From NCBI RefSeq assembly GCF_013778455.1, contig NZ_JACEHE010000007.1, positions 62,001 through 126,000 of the forward strand: a DNA stretch of 64,000 nt, written 5' to 3'. This document shows, piece after piece, positions 24,995 to 33,563 of this stretch (positions are counted from its first letter, which is position 1; each line of letters begins with the position of its first letter). Source of the stretch: Streptomyces himalayensis subsp. himalayensis. Lineage in GTDB: Bacteria > Actinomycetota > Actinomycetes > Streptomycetales > Streptomycetaceae. The translations under genes and the position numbers were made by a program. Under the pieces are notes generated by a model that searched no databases, was not told where the DNA came from, and saw nothing but the letters and a program-made list of their open reading frames with translations.

Positions 24995-25992
24995 GAGGTC
25001 ACCTCCGCCACGCAGCGGGTGCGCTGGGCGCCGAGCCCCGTGATGGAGCCGTCCATGACATCGCCGTCGCGCAGTAGCCGGCCCCAGTGCATGCCGTTGC
25101 CGGCCGGTGAACCCGTCAACACCAGGTCGCCGGGCAGGAGTTGGGCGGACTGCGAGGCGTAGGACACCATGCGCGCCACGTTGAAGATCATGTCCTTGGT
25201 GGACTCGTCCTGCATGGTCTCGCCGTTGAGCTTGAGCGTGATCCGCAGGTCGTCCGGGTGCGCGATCGACTCGGCCGGAATAATCCACGGGCCGAGCGGG
25301 GTGAACCCAGGGGCGTTCTTGCTGCGCAGCCAGTCCGTGCCGATCTGCGGCATGTCCCGGCGGAATACGGTGGCCCGGTCGGTGAGGTCGTTGGCGATCG
25401 TGTAGCCGGCGACGTACCCCAGGGCCTCCTCGACCGACACCCGGTGCGCCGGTCGGCCGATCACGGCGGCCAGCTCCAGCTCCCAGTCCGGCTTCTCGGC
25501 CCACGCGGGCAGCGCCACATCGTCGTAAGGGCCGGTGATCGCGCTCGGCAGACCGATGAACACGTACGGCAGATCCTCCTGCGCCCGCCGGTCCATGAGC
25601 TCCGCCGCTTCCGCGCGGCGCTCCGCGTCGGGGCGGTCGTCGCCGGGAGCGCGATGGGCCACATGCAGGTCGATCACATGCTGGCGGTAGTTCGCACCCG
25701 ACTGGAACACCTGCCGTGGAGCGATGGGCGCGTGTACGCGGAGGTCAGCGAGGGGAGTGCGGGGCAGAGCGCCCACGGAGGCCAGTGCGCGCAGCTGCGG
25801 CAGGGCCTTCTCCCAGCGGTCCAGGATGTCCAGCGAGGTCAGCTGCTCGTCGCCGAGTGCGTGCCGCAGGTCCACGGCGAACCCGTCGGGCGTGACCAGG
25901 GCGGGGAACTGCGGGCCGTCCGGGACCGAGAGGGTCGCGAGGGCGAACGGGCCGGCGAAGAGTGGAGATGCGGGTTCAGGTTTCACGAACAT
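24991..25992 (-). CDS. FAH family hydrolase, first gene of the ten-gene operon
   Basis: This 333-residue protein has QSGANYRQHVIDLH, WELELAAVIGRPAHR, YVAGYTIANDLT and the C-terminal GSPAGNGMHWGRLLRDGD signature. It is of the same branch as the FAH proteins at 10621 and 13451 and is distinct from the one at 19826, so the island holds four FAH genes. It leads a string of overlapping genes down to 17029 and faces the LysR pseudogene at 26120, whose product probably once controlled the operon. Confidence 0.85.
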   Translation of the reverse strand: MFVKPEPASPLFAGPFALATLSVPDGPQFPALVTPDGFAVDLRHALGDEQLTSLDILDRWEKALPQLRALASVGALPRTPLADLRVHAPIAPRQVFQSGANYRQHVIDLHVAHRAPGDDRPDAERRAEAAELMDRRAQEDLPYVFIGLPSAITGPYDDVALPAWAEKPDWELELAAVIGRPAHRVSVEEALGYVAGYTIANDLTDRATVFRRDMPQIGTDWLRSKNAPGFTPLGPWIIPAESIAHPDDLRITLKLNGETMQDESTKDMIFNVARMVSYASQSAQLLPGDLVLTGSPAGNGMHWGRLLRDGDVMDGSITGLGAQRTRCVAEVTS

Positions 25993-26054
25993 GTCCTCCC
26001 GATTGCGGTGTGACTAATCTGAACCCCGCACCCGCGATCAGGGAAATAGATGTT

Positions 26055-26073
26055 ATGGATGATCACTATCCAT
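26055..26073. promoter_or_regulatory. Inverted repeat in the divergent promoter region, possible LysR site
   Basis: ATGGAT (26055-26060) and ATCCAT (26068-26073) form a perfect inverted repeat with a 7-base spacer between the operon start (25992) and the LysR pseudogene start (26120). The location fits an operator. The protein that would bind it is broken here. Confidence 0.45.
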
Positions 26074-26119
26074 GCCATCGATTCCTGCTGGTCGTAGCCG
26101 CATCGCTAAGGGGAAGTAC

Positions 26120-27060
26120 GTGAATTTGGCCCGCCTCGACCTCAACCTCGTCGTCGCGCTGCGTGCGCTGCTAGAAGAGCGCAACGTCACCCGGGCCGGC
26201 GCGCGCGTCGGTTTGAGCCAGCCCGCCATGAGTGCGGCCCTGTCCCGGCTGCGCCGCCACTTCGACGACGACCTGCTGGCCCGCGTCGGTGGTCGCTATA
26301 ACTCACTGCCCTCGGCCAAGTGCTGCTCGACCGTACGTTCACGGCCTATGACGTGCTGGAACGCCTCTTCGCCAGCCAAGCCGACTTCAACCCGGCGGAG
26401 GAGACACGTGAGTTCAAGCTGATCGCTTCGGACTACGCCGTCGCTGTCTTCGGCACCGAACTCGCCCGCGTCGTGCATGAGGAGGCCCTCGGCATCCGGC
26501 TGCGCTTCACCCAGACACCGGCCACCGTGGTCGACAACACCGCCACCCTGCTGAGCGCCGTGGACGGACTGCTCATGCCACACGGCATCATCAGCGACTT
26601 CCCCGCCACGGAACTCTACGACGACCGCTGGGTGTTTCTCGTCGCCGACGATCACCCAGGCGTTGAGGACGGCCTCACGGCGGAGGACCTGTCCCGGTTG
26701 CCCTGGGTCACCTATCAGCGCACATACGACGCGCCGGCCGTGCGTCAGCTCGGCATGCTCGGCGTGGAGCCGCATGTCGAAGTCTCCGTCGACAGCTTCC
26801 AGTTGTTGCCGCTCCTGGTCGCGGGCACGCGGCGGATCGCCCTGATCCAGGCGCGCCTCGCCCATCTGCTCGCCCCGATCGCTTCCGTACGCCTCGTGGA
26901 GCCTCCGTACGAGGCCATTCCGTTGCGGGAGGCCCTGTGATGGCATCCGGTGCACACGCACGACGCCGCCCACATCTGGCTGCGGGAGACGGCCATGCGG
27001 GTCGGCAGGCGACTCGCGGATCAACCTGAGGCGGAGGGGGTTGCGGGCCCCGTGCAGTGA
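26120..27060 (+). pseudogene. LysR-family regulator gene with a frameshift and a nonsense codon
   Basis: The frame from GTG 26120 (preceded by AAGGGGA) encodes a normal LysR helix-turn-helix (LRALLEERNVTRAGARVGLSQ) up to GGRY at 26299. A one-base loss then shifts the frame: restoring one G after TAT gives YELTALGQVLLDRTFTAYDV. The ligand domain continues in the other frame (KLIASDYAVAVFGTEL, RWVFLVADDH) to a TGA at 26938-26940. That codon lies where the relative at 8312 has Trp (ALWWHPTHT against AL-stop-WHPVHT). The same frame goes on to a second TGA at 27058. Two independent lesions indicate a dead gene. It faces the ten-gene operon. Confidence 0.9.
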
Positions 27061-27085
27061 GCTGGATATAGGGGAGTGCCGGAAC

Positions 27086-27892
27086 TCATGTGCTGAGACT
27101 CGTCAATTGAGAGGAAAGCACGTCCTGGAGCGCCTCGGGCTGTTCGGCGGCGAGGTGTCCGCAGGCGAGGATCTCCAAGGTGGCGTGTGGGATGCCTCGT
27201 GCCAGTTCCTGGGCATGCGCCAGCGGCGTGGCCGAGTCCTGAGCGCCGCCGACGACAAGCGTGGGAGCGGTGATCCGGGCCAGCTCCGGTCGTAGGTCGT
27301 ACGCGGCGAGGGCGTCGCAGCAGGCCGCGTAGCCGACCGGGTCGGCATCGGCCAGGTTGCCGAGCAGCGTACGGCCGAGGGGGGTGTCGGCGATCGCCGG
27401 CGTGGCGAACCAACGGCCCGGGCTGGTCTCAAGGAGGGGACCGGTGCCCTTGAGCCGTACGAGGTCGGCGCGAGCGCGCCAGGCGTCCGGGGGCCCGAAG
27501 TGCGCGGAGGAGCAGACGATTGCCAGCGATCGGACGCGGTCGGGGTGGTGAGTGGCGAGGTGGGCCCCGATGGCGCCTCCCAGGGAGATGCCCGCGTAGT
27601 GGAATCCGTCCCAGCCGTGGTGGTCGACGAGGTCCAGGACCAGCGCCGCGAGGTCGTCGACCGTGGTGCGGCCGGGCTCGGCACGCGGGAGGAGACCGGC
27701 ACCCGAGCGCCCGTGCCCGGGGAGGTCGAAGCGCAGCACCTGGAACCGGCGTGCCAGGGTGGGCAAAAGGGGTTCCCAGACCGCCATGGACGTGCCCAGG
27801 GACGGGCCCAGTACCAGCGGCGGTGCGCCGGTGGGGCCGGTGAGGTGGTGATGCAGCAGACGGGACGCGGGCACGGGGGCTCCAACGCGCAT
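27086..27892 (-). CDS. pcaD: 3-oxoadipate enol-lactonase (alpha/beta hydrolase)
   Basis: This 268-residue alpha/beta hydrolase has the nucleophile elbow GISLGGAIGAHLA, LPGHGRSG and the catalytic His region LACGHLAAEQPE near the C terminus. LGPSLGTSMAVWEPLLPTL at the N terminus is typical of PcaD. It hydrolyses the enol-lactone made by muconolactone isomerase to 3-oxoadipate, completing the set catB-catA-catC-pcaI-pcaJ-pcaF-pcaD. It lies 26 bases after the thiolase gene as the last gene. The start at 27892 fits the family; longer upstream frames do not. Confidence 0.87.
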   Translation of the reverse strand: MRVGAPVPASRLLHHHLTGPTGAPPLVLGPSLGTSMAVWEPLLPTLARRFQVLRFDLPGHGRSGAGLLPRAEPGRTTVDDLAALVLDLVDHHGWDGFHYAGISLGGAIGAHLATHHPDRVRSLAIVCSSAHFGPPDAWRARADLVRLKGTGPLLETSPGRWFATPAIADTPLGRTLLGNLADADPVGYAACCDALAAYDLRPELARITAPTLVVGGAQDSATPLAHAQELARGIPHATLEILACGHLAAEQPEALQDVLSSQLTSLST

Positions 27893-27918
27893 GGTGTGTC
27901 TGGCGTTTCGTGGTGTGG

Positions 27919-29121
27919 CTAGCGTTCGAGGAGGAGCGCGAGGCCTTGGCCGACACCGATACACAAGGTGGCGACGCCAACTCCGCCTCCACTGCGGGCG
28001 AGTTGGTGGGCCACGGTGCCGGCCAGGCGGGCGCCGGAGGCGCCGAGCGGGTGGCCGAGGGTGATGGCGCCGCCCTGGGGGTTGAGGATCGCGGGATCGA
28101 ACTCGGGCCATTCGGCGAGACATCCAAGAACCTGGGCGGCGAAGGCCTCGTTGAGTTCGAGGATGGAGAGGTCGTCGAAACGTCGGCCCGCCTTGGCGAG
28201 TGCGCGGTGCACGGCCTCGACCGGGGCAAGCCCGAAGTAGTGCGGCTCGATGGCCGACACACCGACCGCACCCACGCGGGCGAGCGGTTCACGGCCGGTT
28301 GCCTTGAGGCCCTCCTCGTTTACCAGGAGCAGCGCGGCGGCGCCGTCGTTGAGAGGCGAGGCGTTGCCCGCGGTGACCGTGCCGCCCTCGGCGCGGAAGG
28401 ACGGCTTGAGCCTCGCCATCGCCTCCGCCGACGCATCGCCACGCACGCTCTCGTCGGCGGCGAAGACGTACGGCTCACCCTTGCGCCGAGGAACGGTCAC
28501 GGGCGTCAACTCGGCGTCGAACAGCCCCTCTTCCTGTGCCGTAACCGCCTTGCGATGGCTGCGCAGGGCGAACTCGTCCTGCTGGGCACGGCTGATCTTG
28601 TGCTTCTCGGCGATCAACTCCGCGCTCTCGCCCAGGGGGATCGTCCATTGCGGTTCCATCCTTGGGTTGACCATGCGCCAGCCCAAGGTGCTCGAGAACA
28701 GCTCGGTGTGCCCGGCGGGGAAGGGCCTGTCCGACTTGGGAAGTACGTAGGGTGCCCGGGTCATCGACTCCACCCCGCCCGCCACGGCGATGGAGGCGTC
28801 CCCGACGGCAATCGCCCGGGCCGCCTGGATCACGGCCTCGAGCCCCGATGCGCACAGCCGGTTGACGGTGACCCCCGGTACGGAGGTGGGCAGCCCCGCG
28901 AGGAGCGCTGCCATCCTGCCCACGTTCCGGTTCTCCTCGCCGGCGCCGTTGGCGTTGCCGAAGTACACGTCCTCGATCCGGGACGGGTCCAACGAGGGTG
29001 TACGGGCGAGGAGTTCGCGGACCGCGTGGGCGGCCAGGTCGTCCGGGCGGACGCTCGCCAGCGCGCCGTCGTAGCGGCCGATGGGAGTCCGTACGGCATC
29101 GACGATGTACACGGCGTTCAT
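27919..29121 (-). CDS. pcaF: 3-oxoadipyl-CoA thiolase (acetyl-CoA acetyltransferase family)
   Basis: This 400-residue thiolase has the acyl-accepting Cys in VNRLCASGLEAV, the His in GGAITLGHPLGASGAR and the second Cys in ATLCIGVGQG. It is full length for the family. It cleaves 3-oxoadipyl-CoA with CoA to succinyl-CoA and acetyl-CoA, the last step of the beta-ketoadipate pathway. Its start codon shares a base with the stop of the CoA-transferase B gene (TGATG). Context with pcaI, pcaJ and pcaD makes this specific role more likely than general acetoacetyl-CoA thiolysis. Confidence 0.9.
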   Translation of the reverse strand: MNAVYIVDAVRTPIGRYDGALASVRPDDLAAHAVRELLARTPSLDPSRIEDVYFGNANGAGEENRNVGRMAALLAGLPTSVPGVTVNRLCASGLEAVIQAARAIAVGDASIAVAGGVESMTRAPYVLPKSDRPFPAGHTELFSSTLGWRMVNPRMEPQWTIPLGESAELIAEKHKISRAQQDEFALRSHRKAVTAQEEGLFDAELTPVTVPRRKGEPYVFAADESVRGDASAEAMARLKPSFRAEGGTVTAGNASPLNDGAAALLLVNEEGLKATGREPLARVGAVGVSAIEPHYFGLAPVEAVHRALAKAGRRFDDLSILELNEAFAAQVLGCLAEWPEFDPAILNPQGGAITLGHPLGASGARLAGTVAHQLARSGGGVGVATLCIGVGQGLALLLER

Positions 29122-29762
29122 CACGCGTCCTCCGCGACGGTCAGTTCGGCGCCGGTCCTGGAGGCGAGCTCCTCGGCTGTGACGCCCGGGGCGGTCTCGA
29201 TCAGCACCAGCCCGCTGTCCGTGACATCGAGCACGCCCAGATCGGTGATGATCCGATTCACGCACGCTCTGTCGGTGAGCGGCAGCGTGCACTCGTCGAG
29301 GATCTTCGGGGAACCGTCCTTCGCGGCGTGCGTCATCACGACGATCACCGTGCGGGCGCCGTGCACGAGGTCCATCGCCCCGCCGATCCCGGTGATCATC
29401 TTTCCAGGGACCGCCCAGTTGGCCAGATCGCCCTTCGCCGAGACCTGCATGGCGCCGAGGACGGCGACGTCGATGTGCCCGCCGCGGATCATCCCGAACG
29501 ACAAGGACGAATCGAAATAGGAGGCACCGGGCAGGACCGTGACGGTTTCCTTGCCGGCGTTGATCAGGTCCGCATCGACCTGCTCCTCCGTGGGATACGG
29601 GCCCGTGCCCAGGATGCCGTTCTCGGACTCGAGGATCACCTCGACGTCCGGCGGAAGGTGATTGGGGATCAAGGTCGGCAGCCCGATGCCGAGATTGACG
29701 TACTGTCCGTGCCGCAGATCGCGCGCGGCCCGCGCGGCCATCTGCTCACGCGTCCAGGCCAT
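29121..29762 (-). CDS. pcaJ: 3-oxoadipate CoA-transferase subunit B
   Basis: This 213-residue protein is a class I CoA-transferase beta subunit with catalytic Glu47 in [14 protein letters not shown] and the [17 protein letters not shown] and [14 protein letters not shown] features. With PcaI it activates 3-oxoadipate using succinyl-CoA. It lies between the thiolase gene and subunit A with one-base overlaps at both ends. It is a paralogue of the protein at 17029, about 12 kb away. Confidence 0.9.
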   Translation of the reverse strand: MAWTREQMAARAARDLRHGQYVNLGIGLPTLIPNHLPPDVEVILESENGILGTGPYPTEEQVDADLINAGKETVTVLPGASYFDSSLSFGMIRGGHIDVAVLGAMQVSAKGDLANWAVPGKMITGIGGAMDLVHGARTVIVVMTHAAKDGSPKILDECTLPLTDRACVNRIITDLGVLDVTDSGLVLIETAPGVTAEELASRTGAELTVAEDA

Positions 29763-30544
29763 CAGGTGCTCACCGTCCCTCGTACCGCAGGCGCGGAAAC
29801 CGTACGCCGCTCGATCTTCTTGTCGGCGGCCTGCTCCGGCGTGAGCGCGAGGACCCGCTGGACGAAGATCCCCGGCAGATGCACGGTGTCCGGGTCGATC
29901 TCGCCCGGTTCCAGGAGCTCCTCCACCTCGGCGATCGTCACGCGGCCCGCCGTTGCCGCCAGCGGGTTGAAGTTCCGGGCGGACTTCCTGAAAACGAGGT
30001 TCCCGTGCCGGTCTCCCTTCCAGGCCCTCACGAGCGCGAAGTCGGTCCGGATGCCGTGCTCGAGCACGTACTCCGTTCCGTCGAACTCCCGCACCTCCTT
30101 CGGCGGCGAGGCGAGCGCGACACCGCCGTCGCCGTCGTAGCGCCAGGGCAGTCCGCCCTCGGCGACCTGCGTGCCCACGCCTGCCGGGGTGTAGAACGCG
30201 GGTATCCCGGCGCCGCCGGCGCGCAGCCGCTCGGCCAGCGTGCCCTGCGGGATCAGCTCCACCTCCAGCTCACCGGCCAGGTACTGGCGGGCGAACTCCT
30301 TGTTCGCCCCGATGTACGACCCGGTGACCTGGGCGATCCGGCCCGCCGCAAGGAGCACGGCGAGCCCGGAGTCCATCGCCCCGCAGTTGTTCGACACCAC
30401 GCTCAGCCCCGACACCCCGCGGTCGTACAAGGCCTCGATCAGCACGGTTGGCACACCGCTGAGGCCGAAACCGCCGACCGCCAGCGATGCGCCGTCCGCC
30501 ACATCGGCCACCGCTTCCAGGGCCGTGCCGACTTCCTTGTCCAT
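29762..30544 (-). CDS. pcaI: 3-oxoadipate CoA-transferase subunit A
   Basis: This 260-residue alpha subunit has [31 protein letters not shown] and [15 protein letters not shown]. The start at 30544 ([15 protein letters not shown]) aligns with the paralogue at 17676 ([15 protein letters not shown]) and overlaps the catC stop. Its C terminus is extended by about ten residues ([11 protein letters not shown]) relative to that paralogue. It is the partner of PcaJ in the catechol branch. Confidence 0.9.
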   Translation of the reverse strand: MDKEVGTALEAVADVADGASLAVGGFGLSGVPTVLIEALYDRGVSGLSVVSNNCGAMDSGLAVLLAAGRIAQVTGSYIGANKEFARQYLAGELEVELIPQGTLAERLRAGGAGIPAFYTPAGVGTQVAEGGLPWRYDGDGGVALASPPKEVREFDGTEYVLEHGIRTDFALVRAWKGDRHGNLVFRKSARNFNPLAATAGRVTIAEVEELLEPGEIDPDTVHLPGIFVQRVLALTPEQAADKKIERRTVSAPAVRGTVST

Positions 30545-30840
30545 CACGCGCCTACGCCGTCGGCGGCCAGGTCGGACGGATGCTGAGCCAGGGGTGTCAC
30601 GTCGACCTTCATGTAGGGGAAGAGGGGGAGGTTCCACAGGATCCGGTGCAGAGCGTCGTTGCCCGCGACATCGAAGACGCTGACGTTGGCGTACTGGCCC
30701 ACGCAGCGCCAGATGTGCACCCATTCACCCGACTTCTGGAGCTCCTGGCAGTACGCCTTCTCGCGTGCCACCAGGTCGGCGCGGACCTCGGGATCGAGGT
30801 CGCGCGGAATATCGACGTTCATCCGTACCGCGAAGAGCAC
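30544..30840 (-). CDS. catC: Muconolactone delta-isomerase
   Basis: This 98-residue protein starts MLFAVRMNVDIPRDLD and contains EWVHIWRCVGQYANVSVFDV and LPLFPYMKVDVTPLAQHPSD, all characteristic of CatC, which is about 96 residues and forms decamers. It moves the double bond in muconolactone to give the enol-lactone used by PcaD. It lies 6 bases after catA and overlaps pcaI. Confidence 0.95.
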   Translation of the reverse strand: MLFAVRMNVDIPRDLDPEVRADLVAREKAYCQELQKSGEWVHIWRCVGQYANVSVFDVAGNDALHRILWNLPLFPYMKVDVTPLAQHPSDLAADGVGA

Positions 30841-30846
30841 CGCGCA

Positions 30847-31701
30847 TCACGCCTTGTCGAGGACGAAGTCGTACGTGACCTCGTTGCCGTCGCCGTCCGC
30901 GACCGGGGTCGGGGCGAGGATGAGTTCGGGCTTCACGGCCGAGGCGATGTCGTCCTCGACGTGGCTGCCACCCTGGAAGTACAGCTGCGTGGTGATGAGT
31001 TGGTGGCCCGGCGCGGACACCTTCAGGTGGAGGTGCGCGGGGCGCCACGCGTGCCAGCCCGCGGCGGCGATGAGCCGGCCGCACGAGCCGTCGGTCGGTA
31101 TCTGGTACGGGGCGGGCTCGACGGTGTGGATCCCGAAGCGGCCCTGGTCGTCGGCGATGACCGTGCCGCGCAGGTTCCACTCGGGCAGACCGGGGGCGAA
31201 CTGGGAGTAGTAGCCGTCGCTGTCCGCATGCCAGATCCCCACCGTGGCGCCGGACAGCGGTGTGCCGTCGACGCCCGTCACCTGGCCCTGGAAGAGCAGC
31301 GGGGTCCCCTCCTCCGCGTCGCGCATCGGGAGGGTCGCCTCGGCGGGCAGGACCGGGGCGCCAGGGATGTAGTAAGGGCCCTCGATGGTGCCCTTGCTGC
31401 CCTCGCGGTTCTCGTTCGCGACCTCCTCCACGACGTGCTCCAGCCACACGTCGAGGAACAGCGGCCACTCGCCGTCCTCGCCGACCTGGATCAGCCAGGA
31501 CTTGAGCGCGTCGTACTCGGCGTAGGTCACCTTGTGGCGCCGGATGATCTCGTGGGCGGAGGCGAGGAGTTCGGAGACCAGTGTGTCGACGCGCTTGGTG
31601 TCGACGTCGGCCGCATTCGTCCGCTGCTTGTTGCGGAACTGCTCGGTGGCGGCGGCTCCGGACGCGGCCGCGGTGGCCTGCTCGGTGGTGATGTCGGTCA
31701 T
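30847..31701 (-). CDS. catA: Catechol 1,2-dioxygenase (intradiol)
   Basis: This 284-residue non-haem iron(III) enzyme opens catechol between the hydroxyls to cis,cis-muconate. Iron ligands are recognisable: Tyr in IEGPYYIPGAP, Tyr in SDGYYSQFAP, and His-x-His in WRPAHLHLKVSAPGHQ. The N-terminal helical dimerisation domain (VDTLVSELLASAHEIIRRH) is present. It sits between catB and catC, the order seen in several actinomycete cat operons. It gives the island an intradiol route beside its two extradiol types. Confidence 0.95.
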   Translation of the reverse strand: MTDITTEQATAAASGAAATEQFRNKQRTNAADVDTKRVDTLVSELLASAHEIIRRHKVTYAEYDALKSWLIQVGEDGEWPLFLDVWLEHVVEEVANENREGSKGTIEGPYYIPGAPVLPAEATLPMRDAEEGTPLLFQGQVTGVDGTPLSGATVGIWHADSDGYYSQFAPGLPEWNLRGTVIADDQGRFGIHTVEPAPYQIPTDGSCGRLIAAAGWHAWRPAHLHLKVSAPGHQLITTQLYFQGGSHVEDDIASAVKPELILAPTPVADGDGNEVTYDFVLDKA

Positions 31702-31771
31702 GGGTGTTCCCGTCCCTGAGAAGAGTGTCGACTGGATGTGGGTCAGCTGGAGGGGGTGGCGGCCGGAGTTG

Positions 31772-32875
31772 TCAGCGGTCCTGGCGGTAGCGGGCCAGCT
31801 TGTCCGGATCGATGTCGATGCCGAGACCGGCGCCCTCGCGGATGCGCAGGGCGCCGCCCTCGATGGTCAGCGGCTCGGTGAGGAGGTCGTCGGTCATGTC
31901 GAGGAAGTTCGACAGCTCGCCGGCGTGCTGCGCGGTGGACCGGTGGGCGGCGCCGAAGGCGACCGAGCACAAGGTGCCGATCTGACCATCGATCTGATTG
32001 CCCATCACCACCTCCACGCCCAGGCCCTCGCACTCGTGCAGCACGCGCTGCGAGGCGGTGAACCCGGTGCGGGCGGTCTTGATGCTGATCGCGGTGGCGG
32101 AACCGCCGAGGAGTTCACGGGTGACCTCGGCGGCCCGGGTGGCGCTCTCGTCCGCGATGAACGGGACAGGACTCTGGGCGACCAGCCAGCGCCTGCCCAA
32201 CACGTCGTCGGCGGGGCAGAGTTCCTCGGCGAAGGTCAGGCCGAGGTCGGACATCTCCCGTAGCGCCCGCGCGGATTCGGAGGCGCTCCAGCCGCGGTTG
32301 CCGTCGATGTAGAGCTCGACGTCCGGGCCGAGTGCCTCGCGCAGCGCCCGGCACGCCGAGACGTCGTCGGTGTACGGCCGTCGTCCGACCTTCACCTTGA
32401 ACGTGGTGATGCCATGGGTGTCCCGGATGCGTTCCGCCTCGGCGACCATCTCCGCGGCCGGTGCGAAGCCGACCATGTGACTGACCCGCATGCGGTCCGT
32501 GTAGCCGCCGAGAAGCCCGGAGACCGGCATGCCCGCGGCCTGGCCGAGGACGTCCCACAGCGCCATGTCGATGGCGGCCTTCGCGGTCGGGTTGCCCACG
32601 GTCCGGTCCAGCTTGGCGTGGACGGCCTCGCGTTCCAGGGCGGTCAGGCCCAGGATCTGCGGGCAGAAGATCTTGTCGATCACCGCGATGATCGATTCCT
32701 GTGTCTCGCCGTACGTGTACGGGCGGGGCGGAGCCTCAGCTGTCCCGACCAGGCCCTCGTCAGTGTGCACCCTGACCAGTACATGGTCGGCGGTACGCAC
32801 CTCGCCGCTCGCGAACTTCAGGGGTTTCGCGTAAGGAATGGCGAACGGTATGGCCTCTACGTTGACGATCTTCAT
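31772..32875 (-). CDS. catB: Muconate cycloisomerase
   Basis: This 367-residue enolase-superfamily enzyme has the KxK motif in TFKVKVGRRPY, metal ligands in YIDGNRGWS (Asp), FAEELCPADD (Glu) and FIADESATR (Asp), and the second catalytic Lys in SIKTARTGF. It cyclises cis,cis-muconate to muconolactone. It is the first gene of the cat operon, and its ATG overlaps the stop of the truncated LysR gene, an unusual co-directional link. There are 70 bases between it and catA. Confidence 0.94.
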   Translation of the reverse strand: MKIVNVEAIPFAIPYAKPLKFASGEVRTADHVLVRVHTDEGLVGTAEAPPRPYTYGETQESIIAVIDKIFCPQILGLTALEREAVHAKLDRTVGNPTAKAAIDMALWDVLGQAAGMPVSGLLGGYTDRMRVSHMVGFAPAAEMVAEAERIRDTHGITTFKVKVGRRPYTDDVSACRALREALGPDVELYIDGNRGWSASESARALREMSDLGLTFAEELCPADDVLGRRWLVAQSPVPFIADESATRAAEVTRELLGGSATAISIKTARTGFTASQRVLHECEGLGVEVVMGNQIDGQIGTLCSVAFGAAHRSTAQHAGELSNFLDMTDDLLTEPLTIEGGALRIREGAGLGIDIDPDKLARYRQDR

Positions 32876-33126
32876 GCCACTCCTTCAGGTCCTTCGAGAA
32901 AGACGTCGTTCTGCTCCAGCACCTTGAGGAGATTCCGCAGCAGGGGTGATGCGTCGTCGGCCCGCCAGGCCAGGGCGAGGGGGACGGGCAGCGCGTCCTC
33001 GATGTCCTTGCACAGCACGCCCTCGCGCGGCGCCGAGCGGACGGAGTCCGGCAGGACGGCGATGCCGAGGCCCGCGGCGACCAGGGCCAGGGCGGCCGAG
33101 GTCTCGGTGACCTCGTAGGCGCGCTG
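32872..33126 (-). pseudogene. C-terminal fragment of a LysR-type regulator (CatR/BenM-like position)
   Basis: The minus-strand frame ending at TGA 32872-32874 reads EVTETSAALALVAAGLGIAV, LPDSVRSAPREGV, PLALAWRADDASPLLRNLLK. This is the typical end of a LysR substrate-binding domain, about 83 residues. The helix-turn-helix and most of the ligand domain are missing. At about 33126 the similarity stops and a plus-strand thioesterase fragment begins. The gene reads in the same direction as catB and overlaps it. Loss of its 5' part presumably also removed the original promoter arrangement of the cat operon. Confidence 0.8.
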
Positions 33127-33132
33127 CGGACG

Positions 33133-33420
33133 ATGTTCACGCTGGGTGAGTCCGCCAGCGGGGCGATCGTGCTCGCCGCCTTCGGGGACCAGCTCACACG
33201 GGCGGTGCCGCTCGCCGTCAGTGCCGACATCGCGTACAAGAAGCTCGCGATGGGCCGCGTGACCGCCACGGCGACCCTCGGCCGTCCGGCCGCCGACGTG
33301 ATCGCCGAACTCGACGCCGGGCAGCGGCCCGAGTTCCCGGTGGCGATCGCCATCCAGCGCGAGGACGGCGCCGTCACGGGCGAGATGACCGTCGTGTGGA
33401 CCCTCCGCCCCAACGGGTGA
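33133..33420 (+). pseudogene. C-terminal part of a hot-dog thioesterase (DUF4442/YiiD-like)
   Basis: The 95 codons from ATG 33133 read MFTLGESASGAIVLAAFGDQ, VSADIAYKKLAMGRVTATATL and a final VVWTLRPNG. They match the latter two thirds of the hot-dog domain of DUF4442/YiiD-type proteins (normally about 150 residues). The N-terminal strand and the Asn/His-bearing segment that precede MFTLGE are absent, so the ATG is internal to the original gene. It lies back to back with the LysR fragment, marking a deletion or insertion junction at about 33.13 kb. It might still be translated but is unlikely to be active. Confidence 0.7.
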
Positions 33421-33563
33421 GGTCGCCGAGACGCAGGGGTGCCAGGTACCTCCCCGGACTGCGCCGCGGTCGAGTGACCGAAGCCAGCAGGTAGGCTGCC
33501 CGCACGCGCGCCCGAAAGCGGGAGCGCAAGCCGGGTCGACGCAGAGAACGGGAGGGACCGGCG

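Noticed and set aside
8312..33126. Antibiotic-type biosynthetic gene cluster
   Set aside because: Oxygenases, SDRs and regulators are present, but there is no synthase, carrier protein or assembly enzyme; the set fits ring degradation.
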